DNA of 14,311 nt from Leucobacter sp. (lineage in GTDB: Bacteria > Actinomycetota > Actinomycetes > Actinomycetales > Microbacteriaceae). The notes under the pieces are model-generated. The model was not told where the DNA came from, made no database searches, and worked only from the letters and a program-made list of their open reading frames with translations. Made by a program: the position numbers and the translations under genes. Where the stretch lies: the NCBI GenBank assembly GCA_012510755.1, contig JAAZHL010000150.1, positions 1-14,311 on the forward strand. The letters run 5' to 3'. Shown here piece by piece: positions 7,561-12,968 of this stretch (positions are counted from its first letter, which is position 1; every line of letters begins with the position of its first letter).

Positions 7561-7565
7561 GGCGC

Positions 7566-8144
7566 TCACTGCACGCCAGGCCAAAAGGCGAGTGCCGCGA
7601 GCGTATGCGAGTCGATGATCTGGCCGCCCGCGACCATCGCGCGCAGCTCGTCGAGCGTGAACCACTGCGTAGCTTCGATTTCGCCGTCGGTGCCCTGCGG
7701 GGTTGAGTGACGGTCAACGACACAGTGTACGGTGCCGATCGGCTGTGGAAACACGGCCGTGTCAGCGACATAGCGGCCGATCACGCGGGCGTCTTCACCC
7801 GTGTAACCGGTCTCTTCAAGAAGTTCACGCATGCCCGCCCGAACGAGGGCCTCATCGCTGTAGGGGTCGACCGCTTGATCTCCTGAAACCGCGTCAGCTG
7901 CGTCGCTCGAGCCACGCGGCAGCTCCCACAGCTCGGTGCCGACCGAGCGCCGGTGAATTCGCACGAGGAGCAATTCGCCGTCAGCTTCGGCGACCACTAC
8001 GGCAGCCGGTCGCCCCTCGTTTACCACCAACCGGTGATGCACGTACGTGGTGCCGTGTAAGCCGGTCACATCGGTGCCCTCGAGCCGAAACGGAAGGGTG
8101 CCGCCCGATTCGTATAACGGACGGTAGTGGTCTGGGGTGGTCAC
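7566..8144 (-). CDS. Nudix hydrolase with lengthened Nudix-box loop
   Basis: 192 residues, GTG start with AGAAGGG about 7 bases upstream. WELPRG (residues 73-78) is typical of ADP-ribose pyrophosphatase-like Nudix proteins. The Nudix box reads G78, E98, R106-E107, E110-E111, G113 (ALVRAGMRELLEETGY). The signature G-x5-E spacing is instead G-x19-E, so 14 extra residues (within SSDAADAVSGDQAVDPYSD) sit in the first loop; the metal-binding REXXEE part is intact. A nucleoside-diphosphate-linked substrate such as ADP-ribose is likely, but not certain. It is the last gene of the minus-strand series, 47 bp downstream of csoR. Confidence 0.85.
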   Translation of the reverse strand: MTTPDHYRPLYESGGTLPFRLEGTDVTGLHGTTYVHHRLVVNEGRPAAVVVAEADGELLLVRIHRRSVGTELWELPRGSSDAADAVSGDQAVDPYSDEALVRAGMRELLEETGYTGEDARVIGRYVADTAVFPQPIGTVHCVVDRHSTPQGTDGEIEATQWFTLDELRAMVAGGQIIDSHTLAALAFWPGVQ

Positions 8145-8191
8145 GTTCGCTGCCCTTCTCGCGGAGTTGTGTTGCGCATGCGTGTGTCTTG

Positions 8192-8497
8192 TCAGCGGAC
8201 GAGCCGCGCGATTGCCTCGCCTGCCTCGCGAAGCTTTTCTTGTGACACTTCGCCGCCTTCGGCTGCGGCGTCAGCCACGCAGTGAGCAAGGTGGTCGTTC
8301 AGCAACGCGAGCGCGACCCGTTCGAGCGCCTTGGTCGCGGCAGAGACCTGGGTCAGCACGTCGATGCAGTACACATCATCTTCGATCATGCGGTGAATGC
8401 CCCGCACCTGACCCTCGGCCCTGCGCAGACGCTTGAGCAGGTCATCTTTGTGTTCGCTGTAACCCTGCGCCTCGTGCGCACCGTGTGCCTCATGCAT
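8192..8497 (-). CDS. CsoR-type copper-sensing repressor
   Basis: 101 residues, all-helical DUF156/CsoR family. The Cu(I)-binding triad is present with the spacing of Mycobacterium tuberculosis CsoR: Cys44 (VYCIDVLTQ), His69 and Cys73 (NDHLAHCV), i.e. C-x24-H-x3-C. The N-terminal basic helix LLKRLRRAEGQVRGI is the DNA-binding face. The first 16 residues are His-rich (MHEAHGAHEAQGYSEH), which could add metal affinity. CsoR tetramers release DNA when Cu(I) binds, derepressing copper export genes. No copper ATPase, chaperone or typical G-tract CsoR operator is visible nearby, so its target is probably elsewhere. There is no SD; a TAGAGT element 6 bases before the ATG suggests a leaderless message. 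Confidence 0.9.
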   Translation of the reverse strand: MHEAHGAHEAQGYSEHKDDLLKRLRRAEGQVRGIHRMIEDDVYCIDVLTQVSAATKALERVALALLNDHLAHCVADAAAEGGEVSQEKLREAGEAIARLVR

Positions 8498-8503
8498 GCG
8501 GCC

Positions 8504-8509
8504 ACTCTA
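8504..8509 (-). promoter_or_regulatory. Candidate -10 for leaderless csoR-type gene
   Basis: Read on the minus strand, TAGAGT is followed by six bases (GGCCGC) and then the ATG at 8497. That puts the predicted start of transcription on the A of the start codon. No SD is present in the interval. No clear -35 was found, as the region upstream is the end of the transporter gene. Confidence 0.4.
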
Positions 8510-8522
8510 CAGCGGTCGGCTG

Positions 8523-9431
8523 TCAGCGGGACCGAAGGCGGCGAAGCTGCACGGCCCCGCCGATGACGAGCACCAGCACGGCCGCCCAGATGGCCAGATA
8601 GGTGAACCACTCATCACTGGCAATGCGCTCACCAATCAGCAGGGACGCCACGACGAGCATCGCCGGTTCGACATAGCTGAGCAAACCAAAGAGGCTCATT
8701 GACAGCAGGCGCGAAGCCATCAGGTAGAGCAGCAATGCCAACGCCGCGAGCAGCGAGATGCCCGGCGCCCACCACCACAGCGCGGGGTTCTCGCCTAACC
8801 ACACCCCATCGGCAAACGACCACACCAGCACCGCGATCGCAAGCGGCGTCATGATCACGAAGTCCCACCACATGCCACCCAGATGCCCGGTGCCCAGAGC
8901 GCGCCGCAACACGAAATAGATCGGGTAGCCAAGGGCGACCACCAACGTCTCCCAACTCACCCCGCCGATGCGGGTGATCTCGTAGACCACGCCAAGGCCC
9001 GCAATGCCCGCGGCGAGCCACTGCCACCAGGCCATGCGATCCTTGTAGAGCAGTCGACCCACAATGACCAACACGAGCGGCAGCAAAAAATACCCCAGCG
9101 CCACCTGCATAGCGCGCCCATTCAGCGGCGCCCAACTAAACATCCAGAGTTGCAGGCTCAACAGCGCGGCAGACGCCACCAGACCGAACGCCAGCACAGG
9201 CCGGCGCCTGACACGCGCCGCAATCGTCGACACCAATCGCCAACTGCGCGTCGTGAGCAGCACCACCGTCACAAACGGCAGCGTAATGACCGCGCGAATC
9301 GCCCACACCGCCTCACCCGACATCGGGTGCAATAGCGGGGTCAAGAAGTAAATCAGCCCAAACAGCACCGATGAGCCGACAGAGACGGCAATGCCGCGCG
9401 CCCCGGTCGAGGGCGCCCTACCCCCGACCAC
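8523..9431 (-). CDS. RarD/EamA family transporter
   Basis: 302 residues, ten hydrophobic segments by eye, in the drug/metabolite transporter superfamily. RarD-like features are SVLFGLIYFLTPLLHPMSGE near the N-terminus, the SLQLWMFSWAPLNGRAMQVA region with LGYFLLPL near the middle (about 92-125), and the C-terminal LLSYVEPAMLVVASLLIGE (about 255-273), the conserved Pro-containing helix of EamA proteins. It would export a small metabolite across the cytoplasmic membrane; the substrate is unknown, and the 'chloramphenicol-sensitive' name of RarD does not define it. The GTG start is 5 bp after the acetyltransferase stop, so the two are surely one operon. No strong SD, consistent with coupling. 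Confidence 0.85.
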   Translation of the reverse strand: MVGGRAPSTGARGIAVSVGSSVLFGLIYFLTPLLHPMSGEAVWAIRAVITLPFVTVVLLTTRSWRLVSTIAARVRRRPVLAFGLVASAALLSLQLWMFSWAPLNGRAMQVALGYFLLPLVLVIVGRLLYKDRMAWWQWLAAGIAGLGVVYEITRIGGVSWETLVVALGYPIYFVLRRALGTGHLGGMWWDFVIMTPLAIAVLVWSFADGVWLGENPALWWWAPGISLLAALALLLYLMASRLLSMSLFGLLSYVEPAMLVVASLLIGERIASDEWFTYLAIWAAVLVLVIGGAVQLRRLRSR

Positions 9432-9436
9432 TCAGA

Positions 9437-9889
9437 TCAGAGTTCGATTGCGCCGATAACCTCGCCGTAGGGCGTTTCACCAACCGGTGAAAACCCAACG
9501 TGCAAGAAGAACTGTTCGGGGCCGTCTTCGCCGCGCTCCCAAATGACCGTCAGCCGATCGACGCCGCGTTTGCGCGCCTCATCAATGAGTGCCTGCACCG
9601 CGAAGGTGCCGACACCGCGGCCCTGTGCGTCTGCGTCGACGTTAATGCGCCAGAGCGCCGCACGGAACTCTTCTTGGCTTGCCTCGGGGTCAAAGTTGCC
9701 GTGCACAAAGCCGACCACGCGATCGTCATCGAGCACCACTCGCTGCCAAGCCGAGTGCGCAGGGGTGACTGCAGCTGCGGCCGAGTACGAGACCGGGCTC
9801 ACAAACTGCTCTTGACCCGGCTTCAGGCCGAGGCTGTTGACGGCGACGATAGTCGCAGCAGAAAGTTCTTCAAGTCGCAGCGCATTCAT
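9437..9889 (-). CDS. GNAT family N-acetyltransferase
   Basis: 150 residues from the ATG at 9889. A GTG two codons upstream is possible but has no SD, and the promoter places transcription start exactly on the ATG. The acetyl-CoA pyrophosphate loop is DADAQGRGVGTFAV (Q-x-x-G-x-G type), preceded by the beta strand ALWRINV and followed by the C-terminal GFSPVG. The N-terminal PGQEQFVSPVSYS and C-terminal GETPYGEVIGAIEL pattern is reminiscent of polyamine (BltD-like) acetyltransferases; this is a suggestion only. Co-transcription with an exporter 5 bp downstream fits a pair that acetylates and expels a small amine, as inference. Confidence 0.8.
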   Translation of the reverse strand: MNALRLEELSAATIVAVNSLGLKPGQEQFVSPVSYSAAAAVTPAHSAWQRVVLDDDRVVGFVHGNFDPEASQEEFRAALWRINVDADAQGRGVGTFAVQALIDEARKRGVDRLTVIWERGEDGPEQFFLHVGFSPVGETPYGEVIGAIEL

Positions 9890-9895
9890 ACTCAC

Positions 9896-9923
9896 AGGCT
9901 AGCGCGAGATAGAGCGAACGCAA
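9896..9923 (-). promoter_or_regulatory. Promoter of leaderless GNAT-rarD operon
   Basis: On the minus strand, TTGCGT (9918-9923) and TAGCCT (9896-9901) are separated by 16 bp. The -10 is followed by GTGAGT and then ATG, so transcription would begin at the A of the ATG at 9889. No SD occurs upstream of either candidate start. Confidence 0.5.
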
Positions 9924-10078
9924 GCCCTGTGACTCTCAGCTACCGGGTGTTCACCCGCGGTTTTGGGGTGCCAATCGGGCAATTATGGGACCCGCACACC
10001 AGTGATTGCAGGGCTTTCTGATCGTTGCTTTTCAACGCCTGGAGGCGGACGAGAGGTGGGCGAGAAATGGGGGAGTTG

Positions 10079-10150
10079 CCTGTGGTGCACTACATCGTGC
10101 GCGATGCCGTGCGCTGCACCGTACACCATTCCGTGTGTCACACCGTGCAC
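10079..10150. repeat. 12-bp tandem repeat, six copies
   Basis: Six units in exact 12-bp register, starting at 10079, 10091, 10103, 10115, 10127 and 10139, with consensus NNNNCCGTGCAC. The CGTG-type core recurs at 10096, 10108, 10120 (CGTAC), 10132 and 10144; the first unit has GGTGCAC. The first four positions of each unit vary freely, unlike a simple recent duplication. The array ends 69 bp before the nagB start. Confidence 0.75.
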
Positions 10151-10206
10151 CATATACACAGTGAAGGCCCGCGTGGTCAGTGAACATTTTTTGCCCACTT
10201 GGGGCG

Positions 10207-10212
10207 TAGGCT
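10207..10212 (+). promoter_or_regulatory. Candidate -10 of leaderless nagB
   Basis: TAGGCT is followed by AAAACCT and then the ATG at 10220, so transcription would begin at or next to the start codon. There is no SD in the interval. A -35 at normal spacing is not convincing; TTGCCC at 10191 is too close (10 bp) and TGAACA at 10181 is rather far (20 bp). Confidence 0.4.
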
Positions 10213-10219
10213 AAAACCT

Positions 10220-11017
10220 ATGCGAGTCATAATTGCCGATAACGCGACCGAGGTCGCCAATATTGCAGCGAAGAAGGTTGCCTCTGTTTTTCGCCAGACC
10301 CGTGCCGGTGGGCGCACCCCGGTGTTCGGGCTGGCGACGGGCTCTTCGCCGATCGGCACCTATGAAGCGCTCGCAGAATTGCGCAAGGCCGGTGAATTCG
10401 ACACCGACGGCATTGTTGCGTTCGCGCTCGACGAATACGTTGGCCTCGACTACTCGCATCCCGAGAGCTATCACGCGGTGATCCATCGCACCGTGACCGA
10501 ACCTCTCGGCCTCGAGCATAAAAATGTGCACGTGCCAGACGGGCTAGCTGCCGACCTACGCGCCGCGTGCGAGTCGTTCGAAGACGCGATCACCGAGGCG
10601 GGCGGGGTCGATCTGCAGTTGCTTGGCATCGGCACGAACGGGCACATCGGCTTCAACGAACCCACCTCATCGCTCAACTCGCGCACCCGATTTAAAACCC
10701 TGGCCCCGCAAACCCGCGTCGATAACGCGCGGTTCTTCGATTCGCTTGACCAGGTTCCGTTGCACTGCCTCACCCAGGGCATTGGTACGATTCTCGACGC
10801 ACGCCAGGTCGTGCTTGTCGCGCAGGGCGAGGCGAAGGCGGCGGCAGTCGCAGCGATGATCGAGGGCCCACTCTCAAGCATGTGCCCAGCGAGCGCCCTG
10901 CAATTGCACCGTGACGCGCTCGTGGTGATCGACCGGCCCGCTGCAAAGCGGCTGCAACTGCTTGACTACTACCGGCACATCAATCGGTACCAGCCGGCTG
11001 AGCTCGAGAAGTACTAG
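10220..11017 (+). CDS. nagB: Glucosamine-6-phosphate deaminase
   Basis: 265 residues, matching the usual NagB length. It converts glucosamine-6-phosphate to fructose-6-phosphate and ammonia in the cytoplasm, linking amino-sugar use to glycolysis. Visible motifs are the phosphosugar loop GLATGSSPIGTYEAL, FALDEYVGL with the base Asp71, and LGIGTNGHIGFNEPTSS with His142 and Glu147 of the catalytic relay. The position of E. coli Asp141 is Asn140 here, a substitution I associate with Gram-positive NagB forms. The ATG at 10220 is chosen over a TTG seven codons upstream because it gives the canonical MRVII start and fits a leaderless promoter. No nagA or sugar transporter lies nearby. Confidence 0.95.
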   Translation: MRVIIADNATEVANIAAKKVASVFRQTRAGGRTPVFGLATGSSPIGTYEALAELRKAGEFDTDGIVAFALDEYVGLDYSHPESYHAVIHRTVTEPLGLEHKNVHVPDGLAADLRAACESFEDAITEAGGVDLQLLGIGTNGHIGFNEPTSSLNSRTRFKTLAPQTRVDNARFFDSLDQVPLHCLTQGIGTILDARQVVLVAQGEAKAAAVAAMIEGPLSSMCPASALQLHRDALVVIDRPAAKRLQLLDYYRHINRYQPAELEKY

Positions 11018-11081
11018 CGCGAGGATCGGCGGCACCTGAGGGGAGTGCGGGTTATTCCGCAAGTGTTCCCTCCGCGCTGCG

Positions 11082-11198
11082 ATGCCCGCGGCGCCCTCGG
11101 TGCAGGCCGTACCTGCGATACCCGCGGCACCTGCAGTGCCCGCTGCACCCGCGATGCCCGCCGTGCCAGTCGTGCCCGCTGCACCCGCAGCACCCGCC
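11082..11198. repeat. 9-bp degenerate tandem repeat, about 13 copies
   Basis: Thirteen 9-bp units in register, consensus RYRCCCGCN. Read on the plus strand they spell an x-Pro-Ala repeat starting at an ATG (11082) and staying open to a TAA at 11241, inside the icd promoter. On the minus strand they give a collagen-like Gly-x-x frame that runs into the end of nagB antisense. Neither has a convincing ribosome site. A replication-slippage repeat or a relic of coding DNA are both possible. Confidence 0.7.
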
Positions 11199-11207
11199 AA
11201 GGCAAAC

Positions 11208-11247
11208 TATCTTGACGTCGAGATAACTTTGTATCTCGGGTAAGATA
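11208..11247. promoter_or_regulatory. Palindrome array in the icd promoter
   Basis: TATCTTGACGTCGAGATA (11208-11225) is an 18-bp inverted repeat with one mismatched pair around a perfect GACGTC core. It is followed by a second dyad, TATCT (11232-11236) and AGATA (11243-11247), spaced by six bases. The TATCT arms are 24 bp apart and the AGATA arms 22 bp apart, about two helical turns. The candidate -10 TAAGAT (11241-11246) overlaps the last arm, and no -35 is well placed. This suggests a dimeric regulator controlling icd, possibly binding as two dimers. The regulator is not identified. Confidence 0.6.
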
Positions 11248-11358
11248 TACGGTGGCCCCACCAGGGCCATGGGCAGCAACACATCGGTTGCGATCCTCGA
11301 ATGAACTGCGGCGTGCCGCCATACCTGGCCGCGCGCGCGACAAAACACGGGAGTAGCG

Positions 11359-12573
11359 TTGGCGAAGATCAAGGTTGAAGGCGTAGTAGTAGAGCTCGAT
11401 GGCGACGAGATGACTCGCATCATCTGGCAGTTCATTAAAGACCGACTGATCCACCCCTATCTTGATCTCACTCTCGAGTACTACGACCTCGGTATTCAGT
11501 ACCGCGACGAGACGAACGACCAGGTCACGATCGACGCCGCACACGCGATTCAGAAGCACGGCGTTGGCGTGAAGTGCGCGACCATCACCCCTGACGAGGC
11601 GCGCGTTGAAGAGTTCGGTCTCAAGCAGATGTGGAAGAGCCCCAACGGCACCATTCGCAACATTCTCGGTGGTGTGATCTTCCGTGAGCCCATCATCATC
11701 TCGAACATTCCCCGCCTCGTGCCCGGCTGGAGCAAGCCCATCATCATCGGTCGCCACGCCTTCGGTGACCAGTACCGCGCCACTGACTTCCGCTTCGCCG
11801 GCGAGGGCACGCTCACGGTTGAGTTCACCCCGAAAGACGGCGGCGAGCCCCAGAAGTTCGAGGTCTACCAGGCTCCCGGTGACGGTGTCGCGCAGGTGCA
11901 GTACAACCTTGACGCCTCGATTCGCGACTTCGCACGCGCGTCACTCAACTATGGCTTGTCACGCAACTACCCGGTGTACCTCTCGACCAAGAATACGATC
12001 TTGAAGGCGTACGATGGCCGCTTCAAGGACATTTTCCAAGAGGTCTTCGACACCGAGTTCAAAGAGCAGTTCGAGGCTGCTGGCCTCACCTACGAGCACC
12101 GTCTGATCGACGACATGGTCGCCTCGGCCATGAAGTGGGAGGGCGGCTACGTCTGGGCCTGCAAGAACTACGACGGCGACGTGCAGTCAGACACTGTGGC
12201 GCAGGGCTTTGGTTCGCTCGGCCTCATGCCCTCGGTGCTCGCCACGCCAGACGGCAAGGTGGTTGAGGCTGAGGCAGCACACGGCACTGTTACCCGCCAC
12301 TACCGTCAGCACCAGCAGGGCAAGCCCACCTCGACCAACCCGATCGCTTCGATCTTTGCGTGGACTCGTGGGCTGCAGCACCGCGGCAAGCTTGACGGCA
12401 ACCAGCCGCTCATTGACTTTGCGAACACCCTCGAAGACGTCGTCATCAAGACCGTTGAGTCGGGCAAGATGACGAAAGATCTCGCGCTGCTCGTTGGCCC
12501 TGAACAGGGCTACCAGACGACCGAGGAGTTCTTGGCAACGATCGACGAGAACCTGCAGGCGCGTTTGGCGTAA
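11359..12573 (+). CDS. icd: NADP-dependent isocitrate dehydrogenase
   Basis: 404 residues, a homodimeric type II (eukaryote-like) isocitrate dehydrogenase. It oxidatively decarboxylates isocitrate to 2-oxoglutarate in the TCA cycle, producing NADPH. Substrate-site residues are in KSPNGTIRN (Ser94, Asn96, Arg100), FREP with Arg109, and GRHAFGDQYRATDF with Arg132, the same number as in human IDH1. Metal ligands lie in LIDDMVASAMKWEGG and YDGDVQSD. The NADP-binding HGTVTRHYRQHQQGKPTSTNP is complete. Start is TTG with GGGAG about 5 bases upstream. Monocistronic by its own promoter and a strong terminator. Expression is probably controlled at the 11208-11247 palindromes. Confidence 0.96.
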   Translation: MAKIKVEGVVVELDGDEMTRIIWQFIKDRLIHPYLDLTLEYYDLGIQYRDETNDQVTIDAAHAIQKHGVGVKCATITPDEARVEEFGLKQMWKSPNGTIRNILGGVIFREPIIISNIPRLVPGWSKPIIIGRHAFGDQYRATDFRFAGEGTLTVEFTPKDGGEPQKFEVYQAPGDGVAQVQYNLDASIRDFARASLNYGLSRNYPVYLSTKNTILKAYDGRFKDIFQEVFDTEFKEQFEAAGLTYEHRLIDDMVASAMKWEGGYVWACKNYDGDVQSDTVAQGFGSLGLMPSVLATPDGKVVEAEAAHGTVTRHYRQHQQGKPTSTNPIASIFAWTRGLQHRGKLDGNQPLIDFANTLEDVVIKTVESGKMTKDLALLVGPEQGYQTTEEFLATIDENLQARLA

Positions 12574-12650
12574 GTGCAATAGCAGCGCTTTTGCTGCGAG
12601 AGGCTGGTCGCGCTAGTGCGTGAGCTGCCGTAAGTTTTTCTACGAGGATC

Positions 12651-12687
12651 GGATCCGCGGGCCATGCCCGCGGATCCTTTTCTTTTT
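12651..12687 (+). terminator. Rho-independent terminator of icd
   Basis: A perfect 12-bp stem, GGATCCGCGGGC with GCCCGCGGATCC, closes a three-base loop (CAT). It is followed at once by TTTTCTTTTT. It lies 77 bp after the icd stop. A weaker stem (GCAGC/GCTGC, 12582-12597) sits just after the stop codon. Confidence 0.93.
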
Positions 12688-12696
12688 GTGTGCATG

Positions 12697-12768
12697 CCTT
12701 GCGTTCTTCTTGCCGACGCAGCTTGCCCTATTCTCGCTGACGCGCTTTGCGTTCTTCCTGCCCAACGA
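12697..12768. repeat. 24-bp degenerate tandem repeat, three copies
   Basis: Units start at 12697, 12721 and 12745. Copies 1 and 3 share TTGCGTTCTTCYTGCC; copy 2 is more diverged (about 17 of 24 positions match copy 1). The last copy runs into the left arm of the long hairpin. Confidence 0.55.
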
Positions 12769-12842
12769 GGGCGATCTGCTATTTACAACCTGAATATCTC
12801 GTGAAACAGGTTGTGTTCGGCAGATTGCCCTTGTTGGGTAGG
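12757..12842 (+). repeat. Long imperfect inverted repeat (36-bp arms)
   Basis: Arms 12757-12792 and 12807-12842 face each other across a 14-base loop. On plus-strand RNA 33 of 36 positions pair, five of them as G-U (12760/12839, 12767/12832, 12773/12826, 12780/12819, 12784/12815); only 12781-12783 oppose mismatches. On minus-strand RNA those five would be C-A mismatches. It might be a structured RNA, a processing or protective hairpin downstream of icd, or a palindromic mobile repeat (REP/MITE-like). No target-site duplication is evident and no U-tract follows. Confidence 0.7.
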
Positions 12843-12847
12843 CGGCC

Positions 12848-12868
12848 GGGGCCGGGGCCGGGGACGGG
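12848..12868 (+). other. Possible G-quadruplex-forming G runs
   Basis: Three GGGG runs (12848, 12854, 12860) and one GGG (12866), separated by two bases each, meet the simple pattern for an intramolecular G-quadruplex on the plus strand. More G3-G4 runs follow to about 12945. In a GC-rich genome this could be incidental, but the run spacing is unusually regular. Confidence 0.4.
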
Positions 12869-12968
12869 TCGGCTCGGCCGGGGGCGGGCCCGTTGTTCGG
12901 TCGGGGCAGGGGACAGGCCGGTTCGGTCGGGGCGGGGCCGGTGTTTCAGGCGGCGTGAGAACTGCGGC

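Larger units (their letters stand above)
9896..10219. other. Divergent intergenic region GNAT/nagB
   Basis: 324 bp between divergent genes. It contains the GNAT promoter at its left edge, a small hairpin (CGTTG-CTTTT-CAACG, 10023-10037), a 12-bp tandem repeat (10079-10150) and a nagB -10 at its right edge. Open frames on both strands (9963-10214 plus, 9983-10198 minus) only reflect the repeat, giving Cys/Pro-rich or His/Gly-rich peptides, and lack ribosome sites. Confidence 0.6.
11018..11358. other. Intergenic region nagB-icd
   Basis: 341 bp. From left to right: a short TGCGG/CCGCA stem-loop (11046-11061) without a T-run, a 9-bp tandem repeat (11082-11198), the palindromic icd promoter zone (11208-11247) and a leader of about 105 bases before the icd TTG. 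The leader contains GGCCC-CACCA-GGGCC (11254-11268), a possible small hairpin. No gene is supported; repeat-driven open frames on both strands are dealt with elsewhere. Confidence 0.6.
12688..12968. other. Repeat- and hairpin-rich region between convergent icd and LLM gene
   Basis: 281 bp with no supported gene, lying after the icd terminator. It holds a degenerate 24-bp tandem repeat (12697-12768), a long G-U-tolerant hairpin (12757-12842), a GGGGCC-type G-run cluster (12848-12868) and a pair of 13-base direct repeats 26 bp apart (GTTCGGTCGGGGC at 12895 and 12921). No T-run terminator for the minus-strand LLM gene is visible; GC-rich structure here may serve that purpose. Confidence 0.6.

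Noticed and set aside
10079..10150. CRISPR-like array
   Set aside because: Units are only 12 bp, with no 25-40-bp repeats, no spacers of regular length and no cas genes.
9963..10214. Cys/Pro-rich (plus) and His/Gly-rich (minus) frames over the 12-bp repeat
   Set aside because: Could look like metal-binding peptides, but composition follows from the repeat, starts are TTG/GTG without SD, and both overlap the nagB promoter zone.
10874..11200. Collagen-like Gly-x-x open frame on the minus strand
   Set aside because: TTG start without a ribosome site, product of the 9-bp repeat, and its latter half is antisense to nagB.
12757..12842. Insertion sequence ends or transposon remnant
   Set aside because: The arms meet across only 14 bases with no transposase or flanking target duplication, so a full insertion sequence is not supported; a MITE/REP-like origin is left open.
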